Positions 8,426-18,884 are shown, numbered from the stretch's first letter. The stretch: 64,000 nt of DNA from Thalassospira profundimaris WP0211 (GCF_000300275.1 NZ_AMRN01000003.1:310001-374000); one strand, 5' to 3'. Numbers and translations are program-made. The notes: generated by a model not told the origin, from the letters alone.

Positions 8426-9713
8426 AGCCGATTTTGTCGCACTCGGCGGGTTTGTTGCGCTGTTTGCCTTGATGCTGCTTCGGGTGCCGATCGGCATTGC
8501 GATGGGGATTGTCGGTGTCGGCGGTTTTGCCGCAATCGTCGGCCCGACGCCGGCACTCAACCTGCTGGCGCAATCGCCGATCCGCACCATCACCGACTTT
8601 AACCTCAGCCTCATTCCGTTCTTTATTCTGATGGGCGTTCTTGCCACCAATTCCGGCATGTCACGCGAACTGTTTCGCGCAGGGCAGGCGTGGCTGGGAT
8701 CATTTCGGGGCGGCATGGCGCTTTCGAGCATTGCGTCCTGTGCCGGGTTTGCCGCCATATCGGGATCATCGGTGGCAACGGCGGCAACCATGACCAAGGT
8801 CGCATTGCCGGAAATGCAGCGCAGCGGCTATCGCGATCATGTCGCGACCGGTGTGATTGCCGCGGGTGGAACGCTTGGCATTCTGATCCCGCCATCGGTT
8901 GTCCTGGCGGTGTATGGCTTCATCACCGAACAGGATGTCGGCAAGCTTTTCATTGCCGGGATCATCCCAGGTCTTCTGGCGATTGTGATGTATATGTTGG
9001 CCTTTCGGGTGACCTATGCCCGTGGGTTGCCGGCGGGCGAACCGTTTGATTTGCGCAACGCCATTCGATCCTTGCGCGATGTCTGGGCGGTTCTGGCCCT
9101 GTTCATCGCCATTATCGGCAGCATCTATCTGGGTGTTGTCACCGCGACCGAGGCTGCGGCGGTTGGCTCTGTCCTGACCGCCCTGATCGGGGTGATCCGG
9201 GGGCGGCTTGGCTGGCGCAGCATTCTTGATAGTCTGGTCGAGGCCCTGCGCACCTCGGTTGCGATCTATACCATCCTGATCGGTGCGATCCTGTTTGGCT
9301 ATTTTCTGGCCATCACCCAGACCCCGCAAAAGATCACCGCGTGGCTGCTCGGGCTTGATATCGGGGCCTATCCGACGCTTGCGCTGATCCTTGTGTTCTT
9401 CCTGTTGCTGGGTTGCATCCTTGATGCGATGGCTATGATCATTCTTCTGGTGCCCATCGTGTTTCCAGTGGTCACCCAGTTGGGGTTTGATCCGATCTGG
9501 TTTGGCATCATCGTTGTCATGACGGTCGAACTTGGCCTGATCACACCGCCTGTCGGGATGAATGTCTTTGTCATCAATTCGATTGCCCGCGAAGTGCCCC
9601 TGCAAAAGGTGTTTCAGGGCGTCATCCCGTTTGTTGCGGTCGACATCATTCGCCTGATCCTTTTGGTTGCTGTGCCATCCATCGTTCTTTTCCTGCCGAC
9701 GACCATGAACTAA
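8418..9713 (+). CDS. dctM: TRAP transporter large permease DctM
   Basis: A 431-residue protein with about twelve hydrophobic segments. It shows the DctM signatures SSIASCAGFAAISGSSVATAATM and GGTLGILIPPSVVLAVYG, and the late motif GLITPPVGMNVFVIN. It is the transport channel subunit, working as a secondary, sodium-coupled symporter in known cases. ATG at 8418 is preferred over the longer frame from 8322 because AGGGGGA precedes it and the longer start would lie deep inside dctQ. It overlaps dctQ by eight bases, so translation is probably coupled. Confidence 0.92.
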   Translation: MTEADFVALGGFVALFALMLLRVPIGIAMGIVGVGGFAAIVGPTPALNLLAQSPIRTITDFNLSLIPFFILMGVLATNSGMSRELFRAGQAWLGSFRGGMALSSIASCAGFAAISGSSVATAATMTKVALPEMQRSGYRDHVATGVIAAGGTLGILIPPSVVLAVYGFITEQDVGKLFIAGIIPGLLAIVMYMLAFRVTYARGLPAGEPFDLRNAIRSLRDVWAVLALFIAIIGSIYLGVVTATEAAAVGSVLTALIGVIRGRLGWRSILDSLVEALRTSVAIYTILIGAILFGYFLAITQTPQKITAWLLGLDIGAYPTLALILVFFLLLGCILDAMAMIILLVPIVFPVVTQLGFDPIWFGIIVVMTVELGLITPPVGMNVFVINSIAREVPLQKVFQGVIPFVAVDIIRLILLVAVPSIVLFLPTTMN

Positions 9714-9723
9714 AGAGGCCGAT

Positions 9724-10179
9724 ATGAAGCTTGAACTTGAACATTTTTGCGATCTGACGGTCGAGCTGGAAACCCCGATGGAGCTTGGCAACTCAATGCG
9801 TGGCACACGCCGGATCATTCCGATCATTGGCGGGCATGTCGAAGGCAAATCGTTGAACGGCCGTGTTCTGGCTTTGGGGGCGGACTGGCAAACCGTTTTC
9901 GACAACGGTGTGGCCGAACTTGATACCCGATATTGCATCGAAACCCATGACGGGGCGCTGATTGATATCCGCAATTTCGGGTTCCGGCATGGTCCGAAGG
10001 ATGTTCTGGACGCGCTTGCACGCGGCGAACATGTCGATCCGTCGAAATATTACATGCGCACCCAGCCCCGGTTCGAAACCGGCGATGAACGCTATAGCTG
10101 GCTGAACCATCGCATCTTTGTCGGATCCGGGCAGCGCGAAAAAAGCACGGTCTATGTGTCGGTTTACGAAGTCCTGTAA
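9724..10179 (+). CDS. DUF3237 (UPF0311) family protein
   Basis: A 151-residue soluble protein recognised as DUF3237 by its overall pattern: an N-terminal FCDLTVELETPMELG, then GGHVEGKSLNGRVLALGADWQ, a repeated beta-rich core and YSWLNHRIFVGSG near the end. The domain is thought to form a small beta barrel; its function is not established. It starts ten bases after dctM and is the last gene before a strong terminator, so it belongs to the fcs-side TRAP operon. DUF3237 genes often lie near aromatic catabolism genes, so a role in handling an aromatic CoA or acid intermediate is possible but unproven. Confidence 0.75.
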   Translation: MKLELEHFCDLTVELETPMELGNSMRGTRRIIPIIGGHVEGKSLNGRVLALGADWQTVFDNGVAELDTRYCIETHDGALIDIRNFGFRHGPKDVLDALARGEHVDPSKYYMRTQPRFETGDERYSWLNHRIFVGSGQREKSTVYVSVYEVL

Positions 10180-10204
10180 TAGCCGCTTTGGCCATACCCC
10201 AAAC

Positions 10205-10236
10205 AAAAACGCCCCCAATAAATCGGGGGCGTTTTT
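10205..10236. terminator. bidirectional rho-independent terminator
   Basis: Perfect 12-bp stem (AAAAACGCCCCC at 10205-10216, GGGGGCGTTTTT at 10225-10236) around an 8-base loop. It has a T-run on both strands and sits between the convergent DUF3237 gene and dctM, so it can end both transcripts. Confidence 0.93.
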
Positions 10237-10253
10237 CATTTTCAGTTCTTTGC

Positions 10254-11801
10254 CTAGAACACCACGCTTGGCAGCCAGTTGGCCAGTGACGGCCAAAGCC
10301 AGATCACGAAAATGCCAAACAGCTGAAGCGCGATAAACGGCACCACGCCCTGATAAATCTGGCCGGTGGTGATTTCCGGCGGGGCGGCACTGCGCAGGTA
10401 AAACAGCGAGAAGCCAAATGGTGGTGTTAAGAACGATGTCTGCAGGTTGATCGCAATCAGGATCGCAAGCCACACCGGATCATGGCCCATCATGATCAGC
10501 CCCGGCGCAATCAGCGGCAGCAGGATCACCGTGATTTCGACGAAATCAAGGAAGAAGCCCAGCACAAAGATCAACGCCATGCAGAAGATCAGCGCCCCTG
10601 TCGGGCCACCCGGCATCGATTCAAGAATTTCCTCGACATGGTCTTCGCCGCCCAGCCCGATAAACACCAGCGAGAACATGCTGGCCGTCAGGATGGTGGC
10701 AAAGATCATTGAACTGACCGTCATGGTCGATGTCAGCGCCGATTTCAGAATGTCGGCTTTCCATGCCTGACGCAGGCAGGCGAGGATCGCGATAATCCCG
10801 ATAACGGCCAGCGCCACATACCCAGCACCCAGGGCATAATCAACACCGGTCAGGTCACTGCGCTGGAAACGCACCGGCGCGACACCGGCCATGATCGCCA
10901 GGATTAAAAGTGCCACGGTCCCGGTCAGAACCAGATTGCGGTTCGCCCCCTGACGGACGCCCGCCATGAGGATCGCACCAATCGCACCCACTGATGCAGC
11001 CTCGGTCGGGGTGGCGACCCCGCCCAGAATGGCACCAAGAACGGCAATGATCAAAAGCACAGGCGGCAAAACCGCACCGACCACTTCGCCCGCACTGGGG
11101 CGGCCATCATCACTTTGAACCGGTGGCATATCGGCCGGGCGTATCAGCCCGCGCAGCAGGATATAGATGATATAAATCGCCACCAGCGTCAGACCCGGGA
11201 TCAGCGCACCGGCAAAAATCTGCCCGACCGAAATGGTTTCAATCGTGAACTTGCCCTGTTCATATTGCGCCTGCTGATAGGCCGACGACATCACGTCCGA
11301 CAGAATGATCAAAAGCGTCGAGGGCGGGATAATCTGGCCCAATGTGCCCGCGGTACAAACAAGGCCCGATGCCATTTTCGGGTTATAGCCGGTGCGCAAC
11401 ATGGTCGGAAGCGCAATCATGCCCATGGCAATCACGGTGGCCCCGACAATCCCGGTCGAGGCCGCGAGCAACGCCCCCACCAGTACTACCGAAATCCCCA
11501 AACCGCCGCGCAACTGACCAAACAGTCGGCCCATGGTATGGAGCAAATCTTCGGCAATGCGCGACCGTTCAAGGACAACGCCCATAACGACAAACAGCGG
11601 AATCGCGATCAGAACATCATTGGTCAGTGTGCCAAACACGCGCTGCCCGAACGCCCCCATCAGGCCGATATTCATCGTATCGGTGACCCAGCCGAGATAG
11701 CCGAAAATCACCGCCGTTCCGGCAATCGAAAACGACACCGGAAAGCCCAAAAGGATGCAGCCCATCAGGGCGGCAAACATCAAAAGATCAAGATATTCCA
11801 T
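10254..11801 (-). CDS. dctM: TRAP transporter large permease DctM, long TakM-like form
   Basis: A 515-residue membrane protein, about 80 residues longer than ordinary DctM. The extra length is a hydrophobic insertion in the middle (around residues 270-360, including LVLTGTVALLILAIMAGVAPV and YALGAGYVALAVIGIIAILACL). The family motifs are present: LLAASTGIVGATVIAMGMIALP, GTLGQIIPPSTLLIILSD and LQTSFLTPPFGFSLFYLR. The longer form is typical of the TakM / mannitol-chloroaromatic branch of TRAP transporters. The ATG at 11801 shares one base with the dctQ stop, so the genes are coupled. It is the last gene of the hut-linked operon. Confidence 0.9.
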   Translation of the reverse strand: MEYLDLLMFAALMGCILLGFPVSFSIAGTAVIFGYLGWVTDTMNIGLMGAFGQRVFGTLTNDVLIAIPLFVVMGVVLERSRIAEDLLHTMGRLFGQLRGGLGISVVLVGALLAASTGIVGATVIAMGMIALPTMLRTGYNPKMASGLVCTAGTLGQIIPPSTLLIILSDVMSSAYQQAQYEQGKFTIETISVGQIFAGALIPGLTLVAIYIIYILLRGLIRPADMPPVQSDDGRPSAGEVVGAVLPPVLLIIAVLGAILGGVATPTEAASVGAIGAILMAGVRQGANRNLVLTGTVALLILAIMAGVAPVRFQRSDLTGVDYALGAGYVALAVIGIIAILACLRQAWKADILKSALTSTMTVSSMIFATILTASMFSLVFIGLGGEDHVEEILESMPGGPTGALIFCMALIFVLGFFLDFVEITVILLPLIAPGLIMMGHDPVWLAILIAINLQTSFLTPPFGFSLFYLRSAAPPEITTGQIYQGVVPFIALQLFGIFVIWLWPSLANWLPSVVF

Positions 11802-12322
11802 CACTTCGCACCGCCTTGATCTTCAACATTGCCGCGCAGCAAAACCACCTGCCTGAGCAAGCAGGCGACGGACTGGATAATCAACAGAATGCAAAAGGCC
11901 GGGATCAGGGATTTCAAAAACCAGACGGCCGGAATGCCCCCCACCGAAATCGCCCCTTCCATCATCGAGATCGAATTGATCACCGATGGCCAGGTCCAAT
12001 ACAGCAGGGCTGCCATCGACGGGATTGCCAGAACCACATAGCCAAAGGCATCGATCCGCGCCTTGGTCTTGTCGGTGGCTGCGGCATAAAAAATGTCCAC
12101 CCGGACATGGCCATCAACCAACAGCGTATAGCCCGCCCCCAACATGAACAAAGCGGCATGCAGATACAGAACGCTTTCATTAAGCGCGATTGAACTGAAC
12201 CCGAAAACATAGCGCAGCAAGACCACGGTAAACTGCAACAGAACCATCAGAAGTGCGAACCAGCGCACGGTCATCCCGGTCCAGTGGTTTATCTGGTCAA
12301 GTGCATCAGCAAGGCGTTGCAT
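11801..12322 (-). CDS. dctQ: TRAP transporter small permease DctQ (TakQ-like)
   Basis: A 173-residue protein with four hydrophobic segments and the motif LVDGHVRVDIFY, a clear DctQ signature. The start at 12322 (MQRLADALDQI) has GGGGAG seven bases upstream; the longer open frame from 12382 would run through the preceding stem-loop and is rejected. It follows the TakP-like receptor gene and overlaps the next gene, dctM, by one base. Confidence 0.88.
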   Translation of the reverse strand: MQRLADALDQINHWTGMTVRWFALLMVLLQFTVVLLRYVFGFSSIALNESVLYLHAALFMLGAGYTLLVDGHVRVDIFYAAATDKTKARIDAFGYVVLAIPSMAALLYWTWPSVINSISMMEGAISVGGIPAVWFLKSLIPAFCILLIIQSVACLLRQVVLLRGNVEDQGGAK

Positions 12323-12350
12323 GACATCTCCCCGTGAAAGGCACGCCTGA

Positions 12351-12386
12351 AAAAAGAAACCGGTGCCGGATATTTCCGGCACCGGT
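12351..12386 (-). terminator. intercistronic terminator/attenuator after takP-like dctP
   Basis: On the minus strand a perfect 12-bp stem (arms 12359-12370 and 12375-12386, ACCGGTGCCGGA and its complement) with a 4-base loop is followed by a T-rich tract. It lies 11 bases after the dctP stop and about 30 bases before the dctQ start, so it would reduce transcription into the permease genes while protecting the receptor mRNA. Confidence 0.8.
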
Positions 12387-12397
12387 CATAACGTCTA

Positions 12398-13492
12398 TCA
12401 GAAGCCAAGCGCTTTGGCGCGTGCATTCATCTGACCGTTATCGGCATAGGTCATGTAACCACCGATCAGGTCACGATAGGCAACAAAGCTTTCGGTGACC
12501 TTTTTGGTCAGTGCATCGTCGCTTTCACGAAGCTCCGCAATCACCTCGGCACCGGCTTTGGCCATGGCTTCAACAACTTCGTCCGGAAGCTTGCGAACCT
12601 TGACATCCTGTTCTGCAACAAGCTGTTTCAGGGCCATGGCATGCTTGGTCTCATACTCGGTCCAGACTTCGTTATAAAGGCTGTCTGCCGCGAACTTGAC
12701 GACGGCTTTCAGGTCATCAGGAAGATCGGCATAGGCCTTGGCATTCACCGCGCATTCCTCGGCTGAGGACGGCTCGCCAACACCTGGCCAGTAGTAGTTC
12801 TTGGCAACCTGATAGAAGCCAAGCGCACTGTCGCTCCACGGGCCGATGAACTCACCGGCGTCAAGCGCACCAGACTGAAGTGCCTGGAACATGTCACGAC
12901 CGCCCATGGCCTGAACCGCCATGCCAAGTTTCGAGCACATCTCCGATGCCAGACCGGTGGTGCGGAACTTAAGCCCCTTAAGGTCATCTACCGAGTTGAT
13001 TTCGTTGCGGAACCAACCTGCCCACTGCGGGCCGGAGTTACCGCACAGGAACGGCTTCAGACCGAACTGACCATAAATCTCGTCATACAGTTCCTGACCG
13101 CCACCATAGTTCAGCCAGCCAACCTGTTCATCGGCACGCAGGCCAAACGGCTGCGAACCAAACAGAAGGATACCTTTGGATTTTGAACCCCAGTATGCCG
13201 GAACCGCGTGATAAATCTCGGCCGTACCTTCGGCAACGGCATCAAACACACCATTGCCCGGAACCAGTTCGCCCGCGGCATGAAGTTTCACTTCAAGACG
13301 ACCACCCGAAAGTGTGGTGATACGGTCTGCCAGTTTCTGCGCAGCCACACCCGGCCCAGGCAGGTTTTTCGGCCATGCGGTAACCATGTTCCACTGGCGC
13401 TTGTCCTGTGCGATGGCAGGGGTTGCGAATGTTGCAGCGGCCGCTGCACCTGCGCCGGCAACACCGGCAGTCAGAAATTCACGTCTTTTCAT
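12398..13492 (-). CDS. dctP: TRAP transporter substrate-binding protein, TakP-like, in hut gene group
   Basis: A 364-residue receptor with a twin-arginine signal (MKRREFLTAG) ending near TPAIAQ. The mature sequence follows the TakP layout: WNMVTAWPKNLPGPG, AAGELVPG, QWAGWFRNEIN, GLKFRTTG and GEFIGPWSDSALGFY. TakP of Rhodobacter binds 2-keto acids and dimerises; this is established for that branch, not for this protein. AAGGAGG lies upstream of the ATG. It starts 77 bases after hutU on the same strand, with a stem-loop between them, so its ligand may be a carboxylate of histidine breakdown such as urocanate. That substrate is inference from context. Confidence 0.9.
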   Translation of the reverse strand: MKRREFLTAGVAGAGAAAAATFATPAIAQDKRQWNMVTAWPKNLPGPGVAAQKLADRITTLSGGRLEVKLHAAGELVPGNGVFDAVAEGTAEIYHAVPAYWGSKSKGILLFGSQPFGLRADEQVGWLNYGGGQELYDEIYGQFGLKPFLCGNSGPQWAGWFRNEINSVDDLKGLKFRTTGLASEMCSKLGMAVQAMGGRDMFQALQSGALDAGEFIGPWSDSALGFYQVAKNYYWPGVGEPSSAEECAVNAKAYADLPDDLKAVVKFAADSLYNEVWTEYETKHAMALKQLVAEQDVKVRKLPDEVVEAMAKAGAEVIAELRESDDALTKKVTESFVAYRDLIGGYMTYADNGQMNARAKALGF

Positions 13493-13533
13493 GTTAAGAA
13501 GCCTCCTTGATTGTACCCTGACAGGGCGATGCA

Positions 13534-13553
13534 GGGGCAGTCGTCACTGCCCC
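13534..13553 (-). promoter_or_regulatory. stem-loop between hutU and the TRAP genes
   Basis: Arms GGGGCAGT (13534-13541) and ACTGCCCC (13546-13553) with a 4-base loop. There is no T-run, so full termination is unlikely; it may stabilise or attenuate the transcript between hutU and dctP. Confidence 0.5.
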
Positions 13554-13569
13554 CACGCGTGAGTTTTAA

Positions 13570-15246
13570 TTACTTGCCGAGAATCCCGGGCAGGTTCAGC
13601 CCGTGTTCCCGGGCGCAATCCAGTGCGATGTCATATCCTGCATCCGCATGACGCATCACACCGGTTGCCGGATCGTTCCAAAGGACGCGTTCGACCCTGC
13701 GTGCGGCATCTTCTGTGCCGTCACAACAAATCACCATGCCGGAATGCTGCGAGAAGCCCATTCCAACACCGCCACCATGATGCAGCGATACCCAGGTTGC
13801 CCCGGACGCCGTATTGAGCAGCGCATTAAGCAACGGCCAGTCACTGACCGCATCCGAGCCATCTTTCATGGCTTCGGTTTCGCGGTTCGGGCTTGCAACC
13901 GAACCACTGTCAAGATGGTCACGCCCGATGACGACCGGGGCTTTCAGTTCACCATTCTTGACCATTTCGTTAAACGCCATACCCAGACGATGGCGCTGTC
14001 CCAGACCGACCCAGCAAATACGCGCCGGCAGGCCCTGGAACGAAATGCGCTCGCGCGCCATGTCCAGCCAGTTATGCAGGTGCGGATCATCGGGGATCAG
14101 TTCTTTGACCTTCTGGTCGGTCTTGTAGATGTCCTCGGGATCACCCGAAAGGGCCGCCCAGCGGAACGGACCAATGCCCTTGCAGAACAGCGGGCGGATA
14201 TAGGCCGGAACAAAGCCCGGGAAGGCGAATGCGTTTTCGAACCCTTCCTCAAGCGCCATCTGACGGATGTTGTTGCCGTAATCGACCGTCGGGACACCCG
14301 CCTCGTGGAAGGCAACCATGGCTTCGACCTGAACGCGCATCGATGCACGTGCGGCCTTGGAAACAGCCTTGGGATCAGATTCCTGCTTTTCGCGCCATTC
14401 GGCAACGGTCCAACCCTGCGGAAGGTATCCATGCACCGGATCATGTGCTGACGTCTGGTCGGTGACGATATCCGGGCGAACGCCGCGCTTGACCAGTTCC
14501 GGGAAGACATCGGCCGCATTGCCGATCAGGGCAACGGACTTGGCTTCGCCTGCCTTGGTCCAACGCTCGATCATTTCAAGCGCTTCATCAAGCGAATGGG
14601 TTTTCTCGTCGACATAACGGGTCCGCAGGCGGAAGTCTGCACGGGTTTCATCGCACTCGACCGCGAGGCAACAAGCACCGGCCATCACAGCGGCCAACGG
14701 CTGTGCGCCACCCATGCCGCCAAGGCCACCGGTCAAAATCCACTTGCCCGTAAGGTCACCGTCATAATGCTGGCGGCCTGCCTCGACAAAGGTTTCATAG
14801 GTGCCCTGAACAATGCCCTGTGACCCGATATAAATCCACGACCCCGCGGTCATCTGGCCATACATCGCCAGACCTTTCTTATCGAGTTCGTTGAAATGGT
14901 CCCAGTTGGCCCAATGCGGCACAAGGTTGGAGTTCGCAATCAGAACGCGCGGCGCGTCCTTATGCGTGCGGAATACGCCAACCGGCTTGCCCGACTGCAC
15001 CAGAAGGGTCTGGTCATCTTCAAGCTCCTTCAGGCTGGCAACGATCTGATCGAAATCCTTCCAGGTGCGCGCTGCCCGGCCAATGCCGCCATAAACAACC
15101 AGCTCATGCGGGTTTTCGGCAACATCGGGATGCAGGTTGTTCATCAACATGCGCATCGGCGCTTCAGTCAGCCAGCTTTTCGCCGAAATTTCGCTCCCGG
15201 TATCGGGATAGATATCACGCTGGTTGTGACGCGGATTGTTGGTCAT
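13570..15246 (-). CDS. hutU: urocanate hydratase (urocanase)
   Basis: A 558-residue urocanase of standard length. It converts urocanate to 4-imidazolone-5-propionate with NAD as an electrophilic cofactor. Recognisable segments are [16 protein letters not shown] (NAD binding), [16 protein letters not shown], and [14 protein letters not shown] containing the conserved cysteine. AGAGG precedes the ATG, and the gene overlaps the end of hutG by four bases. It is the last hut enzyme in the leftward hutI-H-G-U run and is followed by the TakP-like TRAP system. Confidence 0.96.
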   Translation of the reverse strand: MTNNPRHNQRDIYPDTGSEISAKSWLTEAPMRMLMNNLHPDVAENPHELVVYGGIGRAARTWKDFDQIVASLKELEDDQTLLVQSGKPVGVFRTHKDAPRVLIANSNLVPHWANWDHFNELDKKGLAMYGQMTAGSWIYIGSQGIVQGTYETFVEAGRQHYDGDLTGKWILTGGLGGMGGAQPLAAVMAGACCLAVECDETRADFRLRTRYVDEKTHSLDEALEMIERWTKAGEAKSVALIGNAADVFPELVKRGVRPDIVTDQTSAHDPVHGYLPQGWTVAEWREKQESDPKAVSKAARASMRVQVEAMVAFHEAGVPTVDYGNNIRQMALEEGFENAFAFPGFVPAYIRPLFCKGIGPFRWAALSGDPEDIYKTDQKVKELIPDDPHLHNWLDMARERISFQGLPARICWVGLGQRHRLGMAFNEMVKNGELKAPVVIGRDHLDSGSVASPNRETEAMKDGSDAVSDWPLLNALLNTASGATWVSLHHGGGVGMGFSQHSGMVICCDGTEDAARRVERVLWNDPATGVMRHADAGYDIALDCAREHGLNLPGILGK

Positions 15247-16046
15247 GACTTGCCTCTTAGTGCTGGGGCCAAATCGGCCAGTGTCTTCAGGATTTCAGTA
15301 AGATGCGTGCGCAATTTTGCTGCACGGCTTTCGTCATAGGACCAAGGAGCTTCCTCGGCCGTCAGATAGGTGGATTGCGCTAGTTCCATCTGGATGGCGT
15401 GTTGATTGATCTCCGGGCGGCCGTAATGGCGGGTGGTCCAGCCACCCTTGAAACGACCGTTCAGAACCGCACTGTATCCTTGGGCCTGCGAACAGATTTC
15501 CGACGTCAGCGTCTCGATCATCGGATCGCATGTCGCGCCCAGATTGGTGCCGATATTGAAGTCCGGCAGGGTCCCTTCAAACAGGAAAGGAATGTTTGAG
15601 CGGATCGAATGGCAATCATACAGGATCGCCACCCCGTGTTTGGCGCGCACCCGTTCAAGCTCGGCCGCCAGTGCCTGATGATAGGGCGCGTGGAAGGTTG
15701 CGGCCCGATAGGCGATATCATCCTCGGTCGGTGCCACGTCCCAGATATTTTCGCCGTCAAAATCGGTCAGGGGTACAAGGGTGGTGGTGTTCTGACCGGG
15801 ATAAAGGCTGACCCCTTCGGGGTCGCGGTTGGCATCAATCACATAACGATGAAACGTCGCACGCACCGTCGTCACACCATCGAGCAACCCGTCATAAAGG
15901 GTATGAATATGCCAGTCGGTATCGGCCAGTTCACGGCCACGATCATTCAGTTTCGCCGCTATGTCATCGGGTACATAAGTACCAGTATGGGGCAGTCCCA
16001 GGACAATGGGGCCATCACCGCGTTTGATTTCAACCGGATCGGTCAT
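15243..16046 (-). CDS. hutG: N-formylglutamate deformylase (amidohydrolase)
   Basis: A 267-residue member of the N-formylglutamate amidohydrolase family. It carries [15 protein letters not shown] near the N-terminus, the zinc-binding type motif [23 protein letters not shown] and [11 protein letters not shown], all typical. It releases formate and glutamate from N-formylglutamate, the last step of the five-step route. Its presence together with hutF shows that this organism uses the deiminase-deformylase branch rather than direct formiminoglutamase. It starts two bases after hutH and overlaps hutU by four bases. Confidence 0.94.
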   Translation of the reverse strand: MTDPVEIKRGDGPIVLGLPHTGTYVPDDIAAKLNDRGRELADTDWHIHTLYDGLLDGVTTVRATFHRYVIDANRDPEGVSLYPGQNTTTLVPLTDFDGENIWDVAPTEDDIAYRAATFHAPYHQALAAELERVRAKHGVAILYDCHSIRSNIPFLFEGTLPDFNIGTNLGATCDPMIETLTSEICSQAQGYSAVLNGRFKGGWTTRHYGRPEINQHAIQMELAQSTYLTAEEAPWSYDESRAAKLRTHLTEILKTLADLAPALRGKS

Positions 16047-16048
16047 GG

Positions 16049-17590
16049 TTATGCTGCCTCCCCGACGACAAAGCCTGAAAGCTTGGCGGCATCTACAAGC
16101 GTGCCGCCAGTGACAAGTTCGGCCGCCTTCGCCAGATCCGGTGCCATGTAACGGTCTTCCTTGACGGTCGGGATGTCAGAACGAACCGATTTCAGAACAT
16201 TGAGCAGACCCGGGCTGGTCTTAAGCGGGGCACGGAATTCAACACCCTGTGCGGCACAGATCAGCTCGACCCCAAGTATGTAGGAGAGGTTGGCATTCAT
16301 CCGGGCCAGGCGGCGTGCGCCGTGGGCCGCCATCGACACGTGGTCTTCCTGATTGGCACTGGTCGGCGTGCTGTCCGTCGAACACGGGTTGGCCAGATGC
16401 TTGTTTTCACTCATCAGGGCTGCCGTCGTCACCTCGGCAATCATCAGACCGGAATTCAGGCCGGGTTCCGGGGTCAGGAACGGCGGCAAATCATGTGACA
16501 GGGTCGGATCGACCATCAATGCAACACGGCGCTGGGCAATCGCGCCGATTTCGGCAACGGCAAGCGCGATCTGATCGGCGGCAAACGCCACCGGCTCGGC
16601 ATGGAAGTTGCCACCCGAAACAATGCGGCCGTCTTCTTTCAGAACCAGCGGGTTGTCAGTCACGGCATTGGCTTCGATCTCAAGCGTCTGACCGGCAAAG
16701 CGCAGCAAATCCATCGCCGCCCCGGTGACTTGCGGCTGGCAGCGGATGCAATAGGGGTCCTGAACACGGGTATCGCCTTCGCGGTGGCTTTCGCGGATTT
16801 CCGATCCGGTCATCAGGTCGCGCATCGCACGCGCGACATTGATCTGGCCCGGATGCCCCCGCAGCGTATGGATTTCGTCGACCAGCGGGGCGGTCGATCC
16901 CATGATGGCATCGGTCGAAAGCGATGCTGTGACAATCGAACTTGCCGCATTGCGCCATGCCGAAAACAGCCCGACCAGCGCGCAGGCAGTTGAAAACTGC
17001 GTACCGTTAATCAGCGCCAGGCCTTCTTTCGGACCCAGCACCACCGGGGGCAGGCCCGCCTTGGCAAGTGCCTCGCCACCCGGAAGGGTTTTACCTTCAT
17101 ATGTGGCTTCGCCCGCACCGATCATGACGGCTGCCATGTGCGCCAGCGGGGCCAGATCGCCCGATGCGCCAACCGATCCTTGCGATGGGACGACGGGGGT
17201 AACACCCTTGGCCAGCATGCCTTCGATCAGTTCGATCAGATCCCAACGCACACCTGATGCCCCACGACCAAGCGACAGCAATTTCAATGCCATCATCAAA
17301 CGGGTGGTCGCGATATCAAGTGGCTCGCCCACGCCGCAGCAATGGCTGAGGATCAGGTTGCGTTGCAGGGTTTCGGTATCTTCCGGGGCGATCTTGACCG
17401 AGGCCAGTTTGCCAAAGCCGGTATTCACGCCATATACCGCATCGCTGCCGTCGGCGGCCTTGCGCACCATTGCGTGCGCCGCTTCAACACCGTCGCGGGC
17501 TGCGGGGTCGAGTTTGACTGCGACCTGATCACGCCAGATGCGTTCAAGCTCTGCCAGTTTGACCGAGGCGGGGATAAGGGTGACAGTCAT
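16049..17590 (-). CDS. hutH: histidine ammonia-lyase (histidase)
   Basis: A 513-residue histidase. The Ala142-Ser143-Gly144 triad in [14 protein letters not shown] forms the MIO electrophile by self-cyclisation, and Tyr53 in VYGVNTGFG fits the family's catalytic tyrosine. [26 protein letters not shown] is clearly recognisable near the C-terminal part (positions 16320-16400). It deaminates L-histidine to urocanate. It begins 50 bases after the hutI stop and ends two bases before hutG, so it belongs to the same transcript. Confidence 0.96.
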   Translation of the reverse strand: MTVTLIPASVKLAELERIWRDQVAVKLDPAARDGVEAAHAMVRKAADGSDAVYGVNTGFGKLASVKIAPEDTETLQRNLILSHCCGVGEPLDIATTRLMMALKLLSLGRGASGVRWDLIELIEGMLAKGVTPVVPSQGSVGASGDLAPLAHMAAVMIGAGEATYEGKTLPGGEALAKAGLPPVVLGPKEGLALINGTQFSTACALVGLFSAWRNAASSIVTASLSTDAIMGSTAPLVDEIHTLRGHPGQINVARAMRDLMTGSEIRESHREGDTRVQDPYCIRCQPQVTGAAMDLLRFAGQTLEIEANAVTDNPLVLKEDGRIVSGGNFHAEPVAFAADQIALAVAEIGAIAQRRVALMVDPTLSHDLPPFLTPEPGLNSGLMIAEVTTAALMSENKHLANPCSTDSTPTSANQEDHVSMAAHGARRLARMNANLSYILGVELICAAQGVEFRAPLKTSPGLLNVLKSVRSDIPTVKEDRYMAPDLAKAAELVTGGTLVDAAKLSGFVVGEAA

Positions 17591-17640
17591 AATCTATCCT
17601 CAGGGCATATGTTGATGCGGTGGCGCAGTTATCTTTGGGC

Positions 17641-18843
17641 TCAGGCGGCGGTGCTTTCACCGCCAATAATGCGTTCGAACAGCGGGTTGAAACCAATGCG
17701 GTATGCAAGCTCGGCCGGGTGTTTGGCATTCCAGATGGCGATATCTGCCCGCAGGCCTACTTTGATCCGCCCGGTATCTGACAGGCCAAGGGCGCGCGCC
17801 GCATGGGCGGTTGCGCCAACAAGTGCCTCTTCGGGCGTCAGGCGGAACAGGGTGCAGGACATGTTCATGGTCAGAAGGATCGATGCCAGCGGCGATGAGC
17901 CGGGATTGCAATCGGTCGCAATTGCCATCGGCACGCCGTGCTTGCGAAAAGCATCGATGGGCGGCAATTGGGTTTCATGCAGGGTGTAAAACGCACCGGG
18001 CAGAAGTACTGCGACGGAGCCAGACTTGGCCATGGCGATCGCGTCTTCCTCGGTGGCGTATTCAATATGATCGACCGAAATTGCCCCATATTCGGCGGCC
18101 AGTTTGGTGCCGCCGATATTCGATAGCTGTTCGGCATGGAGTTTGACCGGAATGCCAAGCTCGCGGGCAACATCAAAAACGCGTCTGATCTGATCGGTGT
18201 TGAAGGCAATGCCTTCGCAGAACCCGTCAACGGCGTCGACCAGTCCTTCAGCGTGGGCGGCCTTCAGGGTCGGAATGCAGACCTCATCAATATAGCCGTC
18301 CGGATTATCTTTATATTCAACCGGCACCGCATGGGCGCCAAGGAAGGTGGTCTTGATCCGCACATTACGATGAGCGCTAATCATGCGGGCTGCGCGCAGC
18401 ATATTAAGCTCGGTCTCGCGATCAAGGCCGTAACCCGACTTGACCTCGATCACCGAAACGCCCTCCGCCAGCAGCGCGTCCACGCGCGGCAGGGCGGATG
18501 TCAGAAGGTCCTCAATCGATGCTTCGCGGGTCGCCTTCACGGTCGAAACAATGCCGCCGCCAGCACGCGCGACTTCTTCATAACTTGCACCCTTCAGGCG
18601 CATTTCAAATTCAACCGCGCGGTCGCCACCATGAACAACATGGGTATGGCAATCAATCAGGGCCGGAGTGATCAGGCGACCTTCAAGGTCACGCGTTGGG
18701 GCGTCAAGGTAGGCTGCCGGGATGGCTTCATCGGCACCGACCCAATCGATCAGGCCGTCCTTGATGGCAATCGCGCCGCACTCGATCAGGCCATAACTGT
18801 CCTGATCCTCAATCGTGACGATTTTTGCGTTTCGAAGCAGCAT
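17641..18843 (-). CDS. hutI: imidazolonepropionase
   Basis: A 400-residue amidohydrolase-superfamily enzyme that opens the imidazolone ring to N-formimino-L-glutamate. Metal and substrate motifs are visible: [30 protein letters not shown] [32 protein letters not shown] and [11 protein letters not shown]. It is the first gene of the leftward hutIHGU operon, with AGGGG upstream of the ATG, and is divergent from hutF. The 82-bp gap holds a HutC-type palindrome. Confidence 0.96.
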   Translation of the reverse strand: MLLRNAKIVTIEDQDSYGLIECGAIAIKDGLIDWVGADEAIPAAYLDAPTRDLEGRLITPALIDCHTHVVHGGDRAVEFEMRLKGASYEEVARAGGGIVSTVKATREASIEDLLTSALPRVDALLAEGVSVIEVKSGYGLDRETELNMLRAARMISAHRNVRIKTTFLGAHAVPVEYKDNPDGYIDEVCIPTLKAAHAEGLVDAVDGFCEGIAFNTDQIRRVFDVARELGIPVKLHAEQLSNIGGTKLAAEYGAISVDHIEYATEEDAIAMAKSGSVAVLLPGAFYTLHETQLPPIDAFRKHGVPMAIATDCNPGSSPLASILLTMNMSCTLFRLTPEEALVGATAHAARALGLSDTGRIKVGLRADIAIWNAKHPAELAYRIGFNPLFERIIGGESTAA

Positions 18844-18884
18844 CGCGAAGCATCACCCCTTGATAAGTTTGTTATTAAAGATAA

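Noticed and set aside
8766..9974. 402-codon open frame on the minus strand over dctM and DUF3237
   Set aside because: Low-complexity, charged and His/Asp/Gln-rich translation that overlaps two well-supported genes; it is an antisense shadow.
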